Shown here: one piece after another, positions 26,301 to 36,069 of the stretch
How the letters are laid out: every line of letters begins with the position of its first letter
How positions within the stretch are numbered: position 1 is the stretch's first letter
DNA from: JAJCYL01 sp040222875
GTDB lineage: Bacteria > Bacteroidota > Bacteroidia > Cytophagales > Cyclobacteriaceae
DNA: 64,000 nt
Reading direction: 5' to 3'
Assembly: GCA_040222875.1 (NCBI GenBank)
Contig: JAVKCG010000008.1
Coordinates: 682,001 to 746,000 of the forward strand
Translations under genes and position numbers: made by a program
The notes under the pieces: model-generated
Told to the model about the DNA's origin: nothing
Seen by the model: only the letters and a program-made list of their open reading frames with translations
Database searches by the model: none

Positions 26301-29300
26301 CCGAAAGATGTGTCCATTCATCAGCCGGTATTGCTGCAACTCCAGTAAGCACTGTGGTGCCATCGGTCATGAAAACCTGGTCTGATTCGTTAATCCCAAT
26401 TGAGATATCTCCATAATCAAAAAGGCTTTCTGCACTGCCAGTTCCAGATCTTTTAAACCACATTTCAGTAGTGAATGAGCCATTAAGGATGAGGTTCGGA
26501 ATGGTTACATTGTCATCACCATCAAAGCCAACCGATGTGAAGTGCCGAACAGGGATTCCATTCAGAACAGCCCTTACGTCAAAATTTAAATTCTTGATGA
26601 TGCGTTCGGCGTCAATGGTTTCATTAAATCGGATGCTGATTTCATCATTTGGGGAAAGGACACCATCAGCTGGAGTTGGTCTTCCAAATAGCTGTGGGTT
26701 AACCCGATCAATTATTCCAGATACAATCTCTGATTCTCTGATTGTGCCATTAGCACAAACCGCTACAGTTTGAAGGTCGTAATTGCCATCTGCGAGATTA
26801 CTAATGTCCCAATCATACGTGGTGGTTGGGGTAGTTCTGGATATTAGTAACTCATTTCCTTCAGCCTCTTCTTTATTAAAAAGAGAAACTCGCTCTATCC
26901 ATTGCGCCGAGGTTGATGGCTTGTACCTAAAAGTAACCTTCTCCAGGCCGGCAAAATTGATGTCGTAATCGCCAATTGTTATTGGTAGCACATTGTTAAA
27001 ATCATTATTGACGACCCACTGATTGAGTGGAGTAATGATTGAAGAATTTGAGCAGGTTGGAATAAAGGAAGCACTCAATGTTACTTCTTCTCTTATGTTT
27101 TCATCACACACTGATCCGAAAACCAGAACTATATCCTTAAACTCATTTTGTTGCGGGCTTTTTCTTAACACCACTTGTCTGTTAATCACCTGGCCAGGGC
27201 CCAACTCATAAGTTCTGTTAATATTCTGACCATCTACAGTTAAAATTGCCCCATTGGGATTGCTTGCAGGATCTACAAAAAGATTGTACTCGATTTCGTT
27301 GCCGAAAGTAGTATTCTGATTGCCTAATGTTAATGTATAAACCGCTGCTTCATCTGAGGGTATTCCCACTTGATTAGCTGGTGTTATTGAAATTGCTGGC
27401 TTTTCATGTTGCACAGTCGCAGGGTTAAGCACAGTGCCTGGCTGGAAGAAATTAGTAACAGCTACACCTTCGTATGGGCAACCACTTTCTCCACCTTGAA
27501 TTTTAAATATTGGGCCATTTTGATTGCCCCCGTCTAAAATATCTACTGAATAAAAATCCCCAAGATCATCATCCTGTAAGGTGAACTCATAAGAAATGCT
27601 ATGCGATTCACCTCGAGATGATGCACCACCAACAGTTGCCCCTAAAGTAACGGAGTGATTAACCTCTACGCCTGTTCCGTTGACTTTACCTTCCACAACA
27701 TTTGCTAATGTTGTAGATAATCCCACTTCCCAACTAAACCTGTAAGCAACATCGTTTGAGAGGGTCACTTCCCTGGTAAGTGCTGCACCTGAGCTGAAAG
27801 ACACATTGGATTCTAAAGCGCCAGTTTCCTGGACAAGTAAATTTTCAATTGTTTCTGAGCTCACATCCCTTGAATCTCCAATAAGTTCGCCGACGGAACC
27901 CACATTTGGTAGGCTTTGTCCATTGATCGCCTGAACTTTCATCTGCTCATTCAGTGCTAATGCCTCTTTCCAAATACGTATCTGCTCATTGAATTGTCTC
28001 ACAGAATCAACCTGAACATCGTCCGGGGCAAAATCTTTGACAAATGCATAACTAGGGCCATCAAAATCTGCAACTTCCCGCTTTAAAGGTGTTGGCGATG
28101 ATGCCAAATCTCCCCAAACCAGGTCATCATTATTTGTCCCGAAATTAGGATGGGTTGGTAGCAACTTACTATTATAAGATAGGCTATTGAGAAGCATGTC
28201 ATTCCTTAACCTTTCCAGATCAGGTATTAATTGTTCCCGAATATGCCTCTGAGTGTAAATGAAATAAGTGTCGTAACCTTCAGGACTCATAGTAAACGAT
28301 GATGCTCTGCCAAGCTGGTATTTCTTGCCTGAATCCGCTGTAGCTTCAAGGCCCTGACATACTTGATCACCGCCGCAGTCATCAGATGGTATTGCCCTTA
28401 CATAATCAGCAAGACCAAAATTCATGTTGTATGATTTGCCAATGAATAAGTCGGCATCAGGCCCTACAAATAACGGATCGTCACTTGTGCTGAGATCCTC
28501 TGAAAATGATACCGTTTCGGTGTAGTCCCTGCCACCTCCAATTGAAACGCTTGCCTCAACACTTAAAATGGTTGCAGCTTTGATGTCGGTATCAACAGCT
28601 ACCCCAACACCTGTTGAAAACTGAGCTCCTGTTGACACAACAAAATCAGCCTGAGCCCCAAGTGTACCTACGGCATCCCAGGAGTAGGTGCTTACAAATT
28701 CACTTTCTTTTGTAATTGAAGCAGAGCTATTCGACCCAGGAGGGTCACGCAAAATATGCTCCACAATTTCAGGACCTGACGTGACGAAACTAGTTCCATC
28801 AGGACGGCTACCCAGCACATATCCATCGAGAATCCAGGTGTTGGAAGTAGAGCCGATAGCTGAGGTAATCTCTAGACGTTTTAAGAATCCGTTTTCAGGA
28901 TTATCTACATCAATGAGAATATTGGGATTGCCTGTAAAAAAGGTGTAGAGCGAGTCTCCTGAGGAAGTATTTAATTCAAAAGCCAAATTTTCATCAGCAA
29001 TAGCATTAGCAATGGTTATTTGTGCGTCTGTAACCCCAACGATATCAGTTAATATATCTGCCGGATTATCGCTGTTGGTATAGACCTCTGTAAGCTTGAT
29101 TCTTGCACTATATGGCTCTGCCTGAATAAACAGCGGGAAGTTGAATTGATCAGCTTGAATTGTATCCTGAACCCCTTCAGATAGCGCAGTGATAAATGGT
29201 TCACCCATTTCAAACTCATCTTCTCCTTCTTCTTCAAGAACAAATAATGAGTGTGGCACACGATGAACATAGTTTTTTCGAACATTATATTCCAGCTCCC

Positions 29301-32300
29301 TGATGTCAACAATGCTTCCATCTTCGGCAAATAGCGTATCTGCCTCCTCCAATAGCGGGTTCAGAAATGTTAAATCTTCAACCTCTGCCGGGAACGTTAC
29401 TGTTGGGTCAGAAGCAACAAACTGCTCTTGATCTAAAGGATTGGCACCTCCTGATACGACATACTCAAGCGGGAAGACATTCAGTTCGTACTCACCGGTT
29501 TCTGAATCTGTAGATACAGTTTCGGAAAAGCAACCTCCATCAAATACAATAGTTGCAACCCCGATATTATTTTTTGTTCTGCCAAAGCCAGATGGCTTAG
29601 CAGCTTCAACAGTGCCGCCTACCACACTACCCACTACTTTCATTTGGGTGTTATCTACAAATTTAAGCCCCAGTACTTCTTCTTGAAAATCATGGGTGCC
29701 TGCTGCCGGATACCGACCTACCAGGTAGGTGTGCCCCGATGTGGCAACTGAAACAAAGTGCTCTCCAATTGGCACTGAAAGTTCGAATTCGCCATCTTCA
29801 TTAGTAGTCACAGGCAGTCCATCTCGCAGTGCAATGGTGCCATCGATGGCCATGAATAAACCAGCAGCCGGACAGTATTGAACCGTTTCTGGGCCGCCAC
29901 CATTATCTTCTTCTCGTCCGTAAAACACTGTTCCGGTAACCCTGAAAGCAGATATGTCTTCAAAATCCTGCTCATTGTGAACGGGTGTTGATTGCCCTAT
30001 AAATAAATTTCTGTTTGAAGGTTTGAATGAATGCTGAAAAATAAATGGAACAAGATTGAACAATTCACCAGCACCACGATACCGAATATATGGAATGGAA
30101 TAGTTACCAAATTGATCAGTAATGGCATTATAACCTAATTGATCGGCAGCGGGAATAGTGCCTGAAAAAGTCACATTGTTACTAACAAGACGCCGTGATA
30201 GACTAAAATGCCTACGATGAAAATCAGTGCCGTTTTCATTGGAAGCATCATATAAGAAATCCCCGGCGTTCTCATCCATCCTGAGATAAATCTCAAGACC
30301 TGATTCTGTACCAAAAAGAAAACCGGATTTGTTCTTCTCAATTTCAGCCTGGGTTCTGGCATAATCCCAAACCCTAAACTCATCTATGTATCCGTGGTAA
30401 GAAGAGCCAAATATTCCTGATCCTTCGTGAATTGCACCTATAGCCAAACGCTTACCAAATGAAGTAGAAGCAGTATTTAACACACGACTCCACGTCATTG
30501 GCTGATCAAGTGCATCAAGATTTTGACCATCTACGTAAAGACTGATGTCTGCGCCATCATAAGTTATGCCAAAATGGTGCCATTCACCCTCTGCAACCAG
30601 ACCCGTAAGATCAACCGCTATTTGCTCTGAACTCAATTCGATAACCCAGTTATTGGATGCTGGTGTTGACGGGGTTTGTAGACCAAATTGTGTGTTAGTT
30701 CCAGCATTACCTATATAAAATAATGATCCACCATTGTAGGTTTCAGGCCTTGCCCAAAATTCTATTGTTCTTGAGCTTGTGCCGAATAAGAAGGGAAATG
30801 TTGTGGAGCTGGCCTCTGGGAAAAAGGCTTTAAAACTTGCGTCATTATTGGCATCTACCAAAATGGCATAATCCCTGTCACCATCGAAAAACATGGATTT
30901 GTTGAGGTTGAGTGCTGCCTGATTTTCAGCCGCAATTTGTGCCCCTTCAACATCTACCCCTCCCACGAAATCAACATGACCATTTACAAGGCCCCAGGGC
31001 GTTCGGAAACCGACGTCTTGAATAGTATTGCTGATGGATTCGACTGCACCGCAATCTGCTTCTGCGGTGAGATAATAATTATAAAGCAAGTTGGCCCCAG
31101 CTTCCAGGTCGGTATAAGTTCTTGCACCGGGATCAAGGGTGGCAATTAAAATTGAGTCGCCCACATTTGAAATCTCTCTTCGATAAAGTCGTTGCCTTGT
31201 GAGGTTACCTGCATTTTGAGCAACTGTCCATTCAAGAAAAACGAAATCCCTCTCGTAGCCCTTATAGGCTAATAGGGCTCCATTATTATAGGTGCTTGAA
31301 AAATCTGCAGTAAAGGTAAGCGGCACAATACCGGCGGTGGAGGTGCCCATATCAATTTCACCCAAACTTACGCCATCTGGCAGGCAGTCATTTACAGCGA
31401 ATAACTCATAGGTATAATCGATGCAACTGGCGGCACTTTCGTCACCAATCACCCCATCAGTAAATGATGTAGCATTCTCAGCAGTGGCATCAAAAACCTT
31501 ATCTATATCGGCACCTATTTTTCTTTTTATGACGTAGCCACTTTCATTACCAATGTCATCCCAACTGATTGTAAGTGATACTGCAGGGTCAATGGTTGCA
31601 GTTATGGTTCCCATGTATGGTTCAATCGAACCACCAACTACTACTGACCTTGCTAAACTGGATGAACTGGTGAAGTCACCAAGGTTTGACGGCCAGGTGG
31701 TACCAGTTTTTAATTCATATTCGTAGGTTTCTCCATCTATTTTAGAACCCGAGTCCTCAAAGCTGTAAGGACCTGACCCTATTCCTGAAGTTGTTTTGCT
31801 TACTACTGTCGTTTTAGTCGCACTCAATCGGCTACCACCTGATGATAGTTGGTACCTGTCAATTTCAAACCAATAAGTTTGGCAATCATGCTCATTTGGT
31901 ACTGATGACCATGAGAGCTGTACATCGGTGGTGCAATCTGTTGGTAAGAAAAGAGATGTTGCGCTAAATGAGCTGGGCAGATCGGGTGTGTTATCTAACG
32001 ATGAAGGAAAATCCACATCTGCTGTACCAAGAGAATGGACTACCTGTTCAAAGTCATCTTTTTTGAAAACCAGATTTAAAGAGTATTCGTGATTGTGACA
32101 TGATACTTCTGTATTATCTGTGTAAGATGATGGATTGGTTGTGTTCTTACCAACATCCGACAATTTTTTCGTGGATTCAGAAACTGTTGATGTACCAATA
32201 TCATATCGTTGCCGATTAACCTGAATGTATGATGCAGAAGGGAGGCTTACTGATGGATTTGTCCATGTAACAGAAATATTGCTACTATTAGCCGAAGCAT

Positions 32301-33087
32301 TCAAATTGCTCAGCCTTGATGCGGTAGTGAGCGTTCTGTCAAACTCATAGTCATCGGTTACAATATGACTACCAGGTACATTTTGGCTGATCTCAATTTT
32401 ATAAGTTATACCAGGGTAAAGGTTGGTAAACTCATGGGATGTTGCGGTTCCTGAAATATTGGTTAAGCTTTCAAGCTGCTCAAACCCATCACCAGGGTTA
32501 GCAATTGATTGACCGCTTAAAATAGCTGTGTATTTGTCAGTTTTTATAAGGCCTTTATTCCAGGTAGCAGTTACTGAGTTGGTTGTTGTGCTATACGAAG
32601 CTGAAAGGTTGTTTATACCAGATACCTGAATTGTCTCAGTTCTATCTATTACTGTATTGTTAGTGTCGCCACAAGTACCCAAACCTGAGTTTGTAACAAT
32701 TAAGTTGATATCATAATCGCGGTTTGGTTCAGGGTCTAGTAACGTCCATGAAATGTTTTTATCCCCTCCATTCAAATCTCTACTTCCAGATGACTCCAGC
32801 GTACCATCTACCCTCAACTCGTAAGGCCGGGTCCATGTAGACAGCCCACATGTGTAGGTTCCAGTGTTGAATTCTACCGAAAGGAAATTCTCAGCAAGCA
32901 GGCCTCCGTTGAAGTAATAGTTCTCGTAGTAATAAACATTGACTGTTGAACCGGCTTCGGAGTAGCTGTTAAGGAGTGTCCTGTCAAAAGTAATCTGGGC
33001 TGAAAGCTCAGATGAAAGTAGACAAAACAAAGTGCTTAAAATTGCAACCCTGAGTTTCGAAGAGAAATTGATGGATAGAGTCTTCAT
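23350..33087 (-). CDS. Giant secreted LamG/fibronectin-like protein with T9SS sorting domain (3245 aa)
   Basis: Approximate order by residue: signal peptide 1-30; several fibronectin-III-like units 150-690; LamG-like lectin domain 725-945; carboxypeptidase-regulatory-like repeats 1040-1220; a long region 1440-1900 without a recognised fold; an Ig-like region 1900-2170; two more LamG domains 2185-2350 and 2375-2560; an NPCBM/BACON-like beta segment 2665-2765; an APDWAVNAEDYQYSMNI module 2767-2850; and a type A T9SS sorting domain from LNHFNVYPVPFNNYLNVA to the end. LamG domains suggest glycan or adhesin function at the surface; no catalytic domain is evident. The frame is open over 9.7 kb with no disruption. 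The 180 bases upstream (33088-33267) show no consensus promoter. Confidence 0.92.
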   Translation of the reverse strand: MKTLSINFSSKLRVAILSTLFCLLSSELSAQITFDRTLLNSYSEAGSTVNVYYYENYYFNGGLLAENFLSVEFNTGTYTCGLSTWTRPYELRVDGTLESSGSRDLNGGDKNISWTLLDPEPNRDYDINLIVTNSGLGTCGDTNNTVIDRTETIQVSGINNLSASYSTTTNSVTATWNKGLIKTDKYTAILSGQSIANPGDGFEQLESLTNISGTATSHEFTNLYPGITYKIEISQNVPGSHIVTDDYEFDRTLTTASRLSNLNASANSSNISVTWTNPSVSLPSASYIQVNRQRYDIGTSTVSESTKKLSDVGKNTTNPSSYTDNTEVSCHNHEYSLNLVFKKDDFEQVVHSLGTADVDFPSSLDNTPDLPSSFSATSLFLPTDCTTDVQLSWSSVPNEHDCQTYWFEIDRYQLSSGGSRLSATKTTVVSKTTSGIGSGPYSFEDSGSKIDGETYEYELKTGTTWPSNLGDFTSSSSLARSVVVGGSIEPYMGTITATIDPAVSLTISWDDIGNESGYVIKRKIGADIDKVFDATAENATSFTDGVIGDESAASCIDYTYELFAVNDCLPDGVSLGEIDMGTSTAGIVPLTFTADFSSTYNNGALLAYKGYERDFVFLEWTVAQNAGNLTRQRLYRREISNVGDSILIATLDPGARTYTDLEAGANLLYNYYLTAEADCGAVESISNTIQDVGFRTPWGLVNGHVDFVGGVDVEGAQIAAENQAALNLNKSMFFDGDRDYAILVDANNDASFKAFFPEASSTTFPFLFGTSSRTIEFWARPETYNGGSLFYIGNAGTNTQFGLQTPSTPASNNWVIELSSEQIAVDLTGLVAEGEWHHFGITYDGADISLYVDGQNLDALDQPMTWSRVLNTASTSFGKRLAIGAIHEGSGIFGSSYHGYIDEFRVWDYARTQAEIEKNKSGFLFGTESGLEIYLRMDENAGDFLYDASNENGTDFHRRHFSLSRRLVSNNVTFSGTIPAADQLGYNAITDQFGNYSIPYIRYRGAGELFNLVPFIFQHSFKPSNRNLFIGQSTPVHNEQDFEDISAFRVTGTVFYGREEDNGGGPETVQYCPAAGLFMAIDGTIALRDGLPVTTNEDGEFELSVPIGEHFVSVATSGHTYLVGRYPAAGTHDFQEEVLGLKFVDNTQMKVVGSVVGGTVEAAKPSGFGRTKNNIGVATIVFDGGCFSETVSTDSETGEYELNVFPLEYVVSGGANPLDQEQFVASDPTVTFPAEVEDLTFLNPLLEEADTLFAEDGSIVDIRELEYNVRKNYVHRVPHSLFVLEEEGEDEFEMGEPFITALSEGVQDTIQADQFNFPLFIQAEPYSARIKLTEVYTNSDNPADILTDIVGVTDAQITIANAIADENLAFELNTSSGDSLYTFFTGNPNILIDVDNPENGFLKRLEITSAIGSTSNTWILDGYVLGSRPDGTSFVTSGPEIVEHILRDPPGSNSSASITKESEFVSTYSWDAVGTLGAQADFVVSTGAQFSTGVGVAVDTDIKAATILSVEASVSIGGGRDYTETVSFSEDLSTSDDPLFVGPDADLFIGKSYNMNFGLADYVRAIPSDDCGGDQVCQGLEATADSGKKYQLGRASSFTMSPEGYDTYFIYTQRHIREQLIPDLERLRNDMLLNSLSYNSKLLPTHPNFGTNNDDLVWGDLASSPTPLKREVADFDGPSYAFVKDFAPDDVQVDSVRQFNEQIRIWKEALALNEQMKVQAINGQSLPNVGSVGELIGDSRDVSSETIENLLVQETGALESNVSFSSGAALTREVTLSNDVAYRFSWEVGLSTTLANVVEGKVNGTGVEVNHSVTLGATVGGASSRGESHSISYEFTLQDDDLGDFYSVDILDGGNQNGPIFKIQGGESGCPYEGVAVTNFFQPGTVLNPATVQHEKPAISITPANQVGIPSDEAAVYTLTLGNQNTTFGNEIEYNLFVDPASNPNGAILTVDGQNINRTYELGPGQVINRQVVLRKSPQQNEFKDIVLVFGSVCDENIREEVTLSASFIPTCSNSSIITPLNQWVVNNDFNNVLPITIGDYDINFAGLEKVTFRYKPSTSAQWIERVSLFNKEEAEGNELLISRTTPTTTYDWDISNLADGNYDLQTVAVCANGTIRESEIVSGIIDRVNPQLFGRPTPADGVLSPNDEISIRFNETIDAERIIKNLNFDVRAVLNGIPVRHFTSVGFDGDDNVTIPNLILNGSFTTEMWFKRSGTGSAESLFDYGDISIGINESDQVFMTDGTTVLTGVAAIPADEWTHLSVAYDDAGQANIYVNGSTDIVGAMNAESVTAQVEIGNSFTGNIHELRIWSDVRLLTEIRLSYLNTLSGNEINLAGYWPMDEGEGSFAADKTGRRPAILNAAWAFTQEARGVALTGNNDYFEIDGSTVGFDPEEDFTLSFWYKSDNAENAGIFSNGKVDGTEFDPQAWALFSGSTGDLALHSNGNIYPVTGEYLDGTWHHLALSVNRIGFVSLYIDGDVVLSIPAQDFSSFAGNKIYIGAYGRFEGTVERIDHYMQGAIDEVRIWNSARQEDQIKRDMRYRQSGDELGLFAYFPFEEYTEDEFGRLNLTATIEDLSDKTLSGLDEVSAALIGGAEFTPETTAINIERPVQQISFNYSINDDAIIITPAENNGSIENVAIDITVAGLFDTNGNTMPSPVTWTAFVDKNQVHWMNSRHEAVFSPDDVHEFTATIVNSGGEAKDYQLKDLPSWLTASPSSGRIDPLSTETVNFTVQKGLSLGEYIENILLSTDFGFDEVLQLKLNVAADAPDWAVNAEDYQYSMNIVGLVSINGVISNDTNDMVAAVIDGEIRGVANVDDKGNNRFVTFITIYSNSLDLQDISFRIWDADRGLATTASTAPAITFVNEAIHGSLNHPIIISSDNRVVLTYDFPAGWNWLSMPFSFEDNSIQSVLNNLLPSTDDVLKGQETFAQYDIELGWGGSLSGISGLEGYKIFLDSPSKFEVSGEPIPVSQAIPIDQGWNWVSYLPVSSQTINAALAGFNVSDGDIIKDRQNFAIYDGLTDRWVGTLNLLKPGGAYLLLANQSGELSYSNSTTNTRVKQNESEFIAASTRFQTNMNLIVTSEMAASGYKLAAYSSGDLRGRVAPIDGKYYLTVYGSDSEQLDFVYELGEINLPANQQLTYVPDGVMFITLDANEVTSLEDELTLNHFNVYPVPFNNYLNVAYYATKPGRLSVSIFSILGQKLEFIFDGEIAEGLHSLDHQSSLGKGVYLLILEFDGEQQIQRIVK

Positions 33088-33267
33088 TACTTATTTTTTT
33101 AATTTAAAAACTGGCTCAAACCCGAACGCTCTAATAGCGGGGTAATTAGCTCTGAAGCAGAACCTTAAACTGGTTAAGCGTACAGGTTTGTACTCAGTGT
33201 GAAGTAGACCTAAATAGGGTGCAGTGGCAACTTTTGCACCCCTACAAATACCCTCTAAAGGATTATT

Positions 33268-34809
33268 TTAAGAATTAATAGAAACTTTCAAAGCAGAAAG
33301 TAAGCCTTCGCTTGAGGGCAAATTGAGCTTTTTTCTTATTCGATATTGTGCCATTTCAACTCCTTTTGCAGAGACATTTAGGAGTGAGGCGATTTGCTTT
33401 TGAGTTAAATCAAGCTTCAAAAAAGCCAAGAGGCGTTGCTCATTGTTGGTTAGTTCAGGATAATTACTCTGGAGTTTGTCAAAAAATTCAGGATGAACTT
33501 TTTCGAATCGCATTCTGAATTCTTCCCATTCACTTTCTAGCGACATGCCCATTTTAATTGATGAAAGTAGCTTGCGAACTGAGTTGGATGCACCGTTAGC
33601 CTGTGGTAAGACCTCATTTTCGACATGTTCTTTTATGTCATTCAGCAGCTGATTTTTTTGAGCAAGTAAAAGTGAGTTGCTTACGAGAGACCGGCTTTGT
33701 TCTTCCAGCTCCTTTTTATTTGCTTCATTAATCGCCCTTTGCTGAACCAGTATCTGATCCTTTTGTACAACTATCTTTTTCCTGTTTATGACAACTGTGA
33801 CAACAATCACAATCAAAAGAACTGCAACGGCTATTACCGCATTTCTCTGAGTTTCGCTCTGTGATACTTGTGCCTGAGAAGCCCTGAGTTCAGCATCTTT
33901 TAGTTTGAGTTCCTGTTCTTTTTTTTCAGCATCATATTCTGTTGTTAGCTGCCAGAGTTTCAAGCTAATTGCCTGATCGTTTAGTGTATCTTTTGAATAC
34001 ATCCACTTTTGCTGATATTCGAAAGCTTTGCTGTGTTGCCCCTGCGCATTGTACATTTCGGTAAGGGCCCTGTAGGCATCAATCACATCGGGGTCAGAGG
34101 CCCTTTTAGCTTTCAGGTTTAGCGATTTCTCCATGTATTCAATGGCCTTTCCGGTCAACCCCTGATCTTGCTTTACCCGCCCTAAACCATAATATGATGA
34201 TTGAAGCCTGATCATATTATTTTGACTTTCGGCCAGAAAAATGGCAGAGTCGTAGTATTCAATTGCCGTATCAAAATCTTTGATATCGAGGAAATGATTT
34301 CCCATGTTGTTGAAATTGATAGCCAGGCCAGAGGAATCGCCAATCTGCTTACTTAGTGAAATGGATTTAGTGAGGTACTCAAGCTTGAGTTTTGGATCGT
34401 TTATATAGGTGACAGCAATATTGTTCAAGCTTTTGGCCACCCCCTTTTGTTTATTTGCCTTATTGAAAAGCTCTCCACTCTTTACCCAATTCTGCCTGGC
34501 ATCTTGAAGCAAATTTCTATTGTAGTATAAGCCACCAAGCGCATTATAAACTTCCGCAGCTTTTTCAAACTTCTCATTGACTTCATAAATTCGAAGTGCC
34601 CTTAACAGGTAATCAGGTGCTTGCTTAAAGACAATCGCTTCATTGAAGGTGTAGTTGCTATATATTTCAAAGCATAGATCAGCAACTTCGAGTGAGTCAG
34701 TAGCAACTGATAATTGAACTTGAAGGCTGTCAATCTTTTGGGCATTTATTAAACACGAAATACCCAAAAGGGAAAGCGTAAATAAAGTTAACCTTCGCTG
34801 TATATTCAT
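33268..34809 (-). CDS. TPR-repeat membrane regulator with LuxR-type HTH
   Basis: A 513-residue protein: signal or membrane start (LTLFTLSLLGISCLINAQK), about six tetratricopeptide repeats over residues 60-290, a coiled coil, a membrane helix near 323-343 (VIAVAVLLIVIVVTVVI), a second coiled coil, then a cytoplasmic C-terminal helix-turn-helix (LTQKQIASLLNVSAKGVEMAQYRIRKKL). This layout is common in Bacteroidota: outer TPRs sense or bind something and the inner HTH acts on DNA. It lies directly upstream of, and on the same strand as, the giant T9SS protein gene, 180 bases away, which makes that gene a plausible target. Confidence 0.88.
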   Translation of the reverse strand: MNIQRRLTLFTLSLLGISCLINAQKIDSLQVQLSVATDSLEVADLCFEIYSNYTFNEAIVFKQAPDYLLRALRIYEVNEKFEKAAEVYNALGGLYYNRNLLQDARQNWVKSGELFNKANKQKGVAKSLNNIAVTYINDPKLKLEYLTKSISLSKQIGDSSGLAINFNNMGNHFLDIKDFDTAIEYYDSAIFLAESQNNMIRLQSSYYGLGRVKQDQGLTGKAIEYMEKSLNLKAKRASDPDVIDAYRALTEMYNAQGQHSKAFEYQQKWMYSKDTLNDQAISLKLWQLTTEYDAEKKEQELKLKDAELRASQAQVSQSETQRNAVIAVAVLLIVIVVTVVINRKKIVVQKDQILVQQRAINEANKKELEEQSRSLVSNSLLLAQKNQLLNDIKEHVENEVLPQANGASNSVRKLLSSIKMGMSLESEWEEFRMRFEKVHPEFFDKLQSNYPELTNNEQRLLAFLKLDLTQKQIASLLNVSAKGVEMAQYRIRKKLNLPSSEGLLSALKVSINS

Positions 34810-34935
34810 GACGTGTTCAAAAATGTCTAATCTCAGATCAAGGTCAATCGGTAGGAACTATCAAGTTAATTGTTTTAACAATAGTGGACTATAGATATAA
34901 CTGGTCAAAACGACTCCAGACGATTTGGGAAGGGT

Positions 34936-36069
34936 TCAACTCAGCCGATTTTTGTAGTCATCATAACCAAATTCTTTAACCAGGTCGAACGTTCCGTTTT
35001 CTTTCCAAATCCCGATGGAAGGATGAGCTACACCATTGAATGTGGTAGTTTTCACCATGGTATAGTGTATCATGTCTTTGAAAATGATGGGATCACCGAT
35101 TTTAAGTTCTTTGTCAAAACTATATTCAGACATAAAATCTCCCGCCAGGCAACTCATACCACCCAAGCGATAAGTTGGCTTTCCTGGAATTGGGTCTTTC
35201 GAAGCACCTATAACTGCAGGTTTGTAAGGCATCTCCAGGCAATCAGGCATGTGGCAAGTAAAGGAACAGTCTAAAATTGCAGTTTTAACCCCGTTGCTTT
35301 CAACAATATCCAGAATTGATGACACCAAATCACCTGTTTCCCAGGCAATGGCACTGCCAGGTTCTAATATTACATGGACATCATGTTTGGATTTAAAGGC
35401 CTTCAGAATTTTGATGAGGTGATCAACGTCGTAGCCTTTTTTCGTCATTAAATGACCACCACCCATATTCACCCATTTCACCTGCGATAAAAGATGACCA
35501 AATTTCTCCTCTAAATTCTGGAGTACTTTTTCCAAGGAATGGGAGTTCGATTCACAAAGCACATGAAAATGCAGTCCCTCGATTCCTTCAGGAAGGCCAT
35601 CTGCCAAGTGCTCAGAGGTTACCCCCAATCTCGAATTTGGCGATGCCGGATTGTAAAGATCAGTTTCTACATCAGACCACTCAGGGTTGACCCTTAATCC
35701 GCAGGAAATATTTTTAGGAACCTTTGATTTAAACTTTTTGAATTGAGCAATTGAATTGAATGTTATGTGGCTTGAATACTTGGTGAGTTCATCAAATTCA
35801 GCATCAGTATAGGCGGGGGCATAAACATGTGCCTTACTTTTCATTTCTTCAAAACTCAATCTAGCTTCATTCAAAGAGCTGGCCGTTGCACCATTCAAAT
35901 ATTCCCTTACAATAGGAAAAGCACTCCACATGGCAAAACCTTTAAATGCCAGAATTATTTCGACCTCTGCTTGTTCAGCTACATCTTTGATCGAGTTGAG
36001 GTTTCGCTTTAGTAAGGCCTCATCAAGCACATAGCAGGGCGATGGAATTTTTGAATAATCAATGGCCAT
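34936..36069 (-). CDS. nspC: Carboxynorspermidine/carboxyspermidine decarboxylase NspC
   Basis: A 377-residue PLP enzyme of the alanine-racemase fold. The PLP lysine sits in ILAFKGFAMW (about residue 43), the active-site Cys region reads LDCSFTCHMPDCLEMP, and glycine-rich VNMGGGHLMT binds the phosphate. It decarboxylates carboxyspermidine or carboxynorspermidine to give spermidine or norspermidine. Its ATG overlaps the stop of the preceding dehydrogenase gene by one base, giving the complete two-step aspartate-semialdehyde-dependent route found in many Bacteroidota. Which triamine is made depends on the diamine available and cannot be read from sequence. Confidence 0.95.
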   Translation of the reverse strand: MAIDYSKIPSPCYVLDEALLKRNLNSIKDVAEQAEVEIILAFKGFAMWSAFPIVREYLNGATASSLNEARLSFEEMKSKAHVYAPAYTDAEFDELTKYSSHITFNSIAQFKKFKSKVPKNISCGLRVNPEWSDVETDLYNPASPNSRLGVTSEHLADGLPEGIEGLHFHVLCESNSHSLEKVLQNLEEKFGHLLSQVKWVNMGGGHLMTKKGYDVDHLIKILKAFKSKHDVHVILEPGSAIAWETGDLVSSILDIVESNGVKTAILDCSFTCHMPDCLEMPYKPAVIGASKDPIPGKPTYRLGGMSCLAGDFMSEYSFDKELKIGDPIIFKDMIHYTMVKTTTFNGVAHPSIGIWKENGTFDLVKEFGYDDYKNRLS

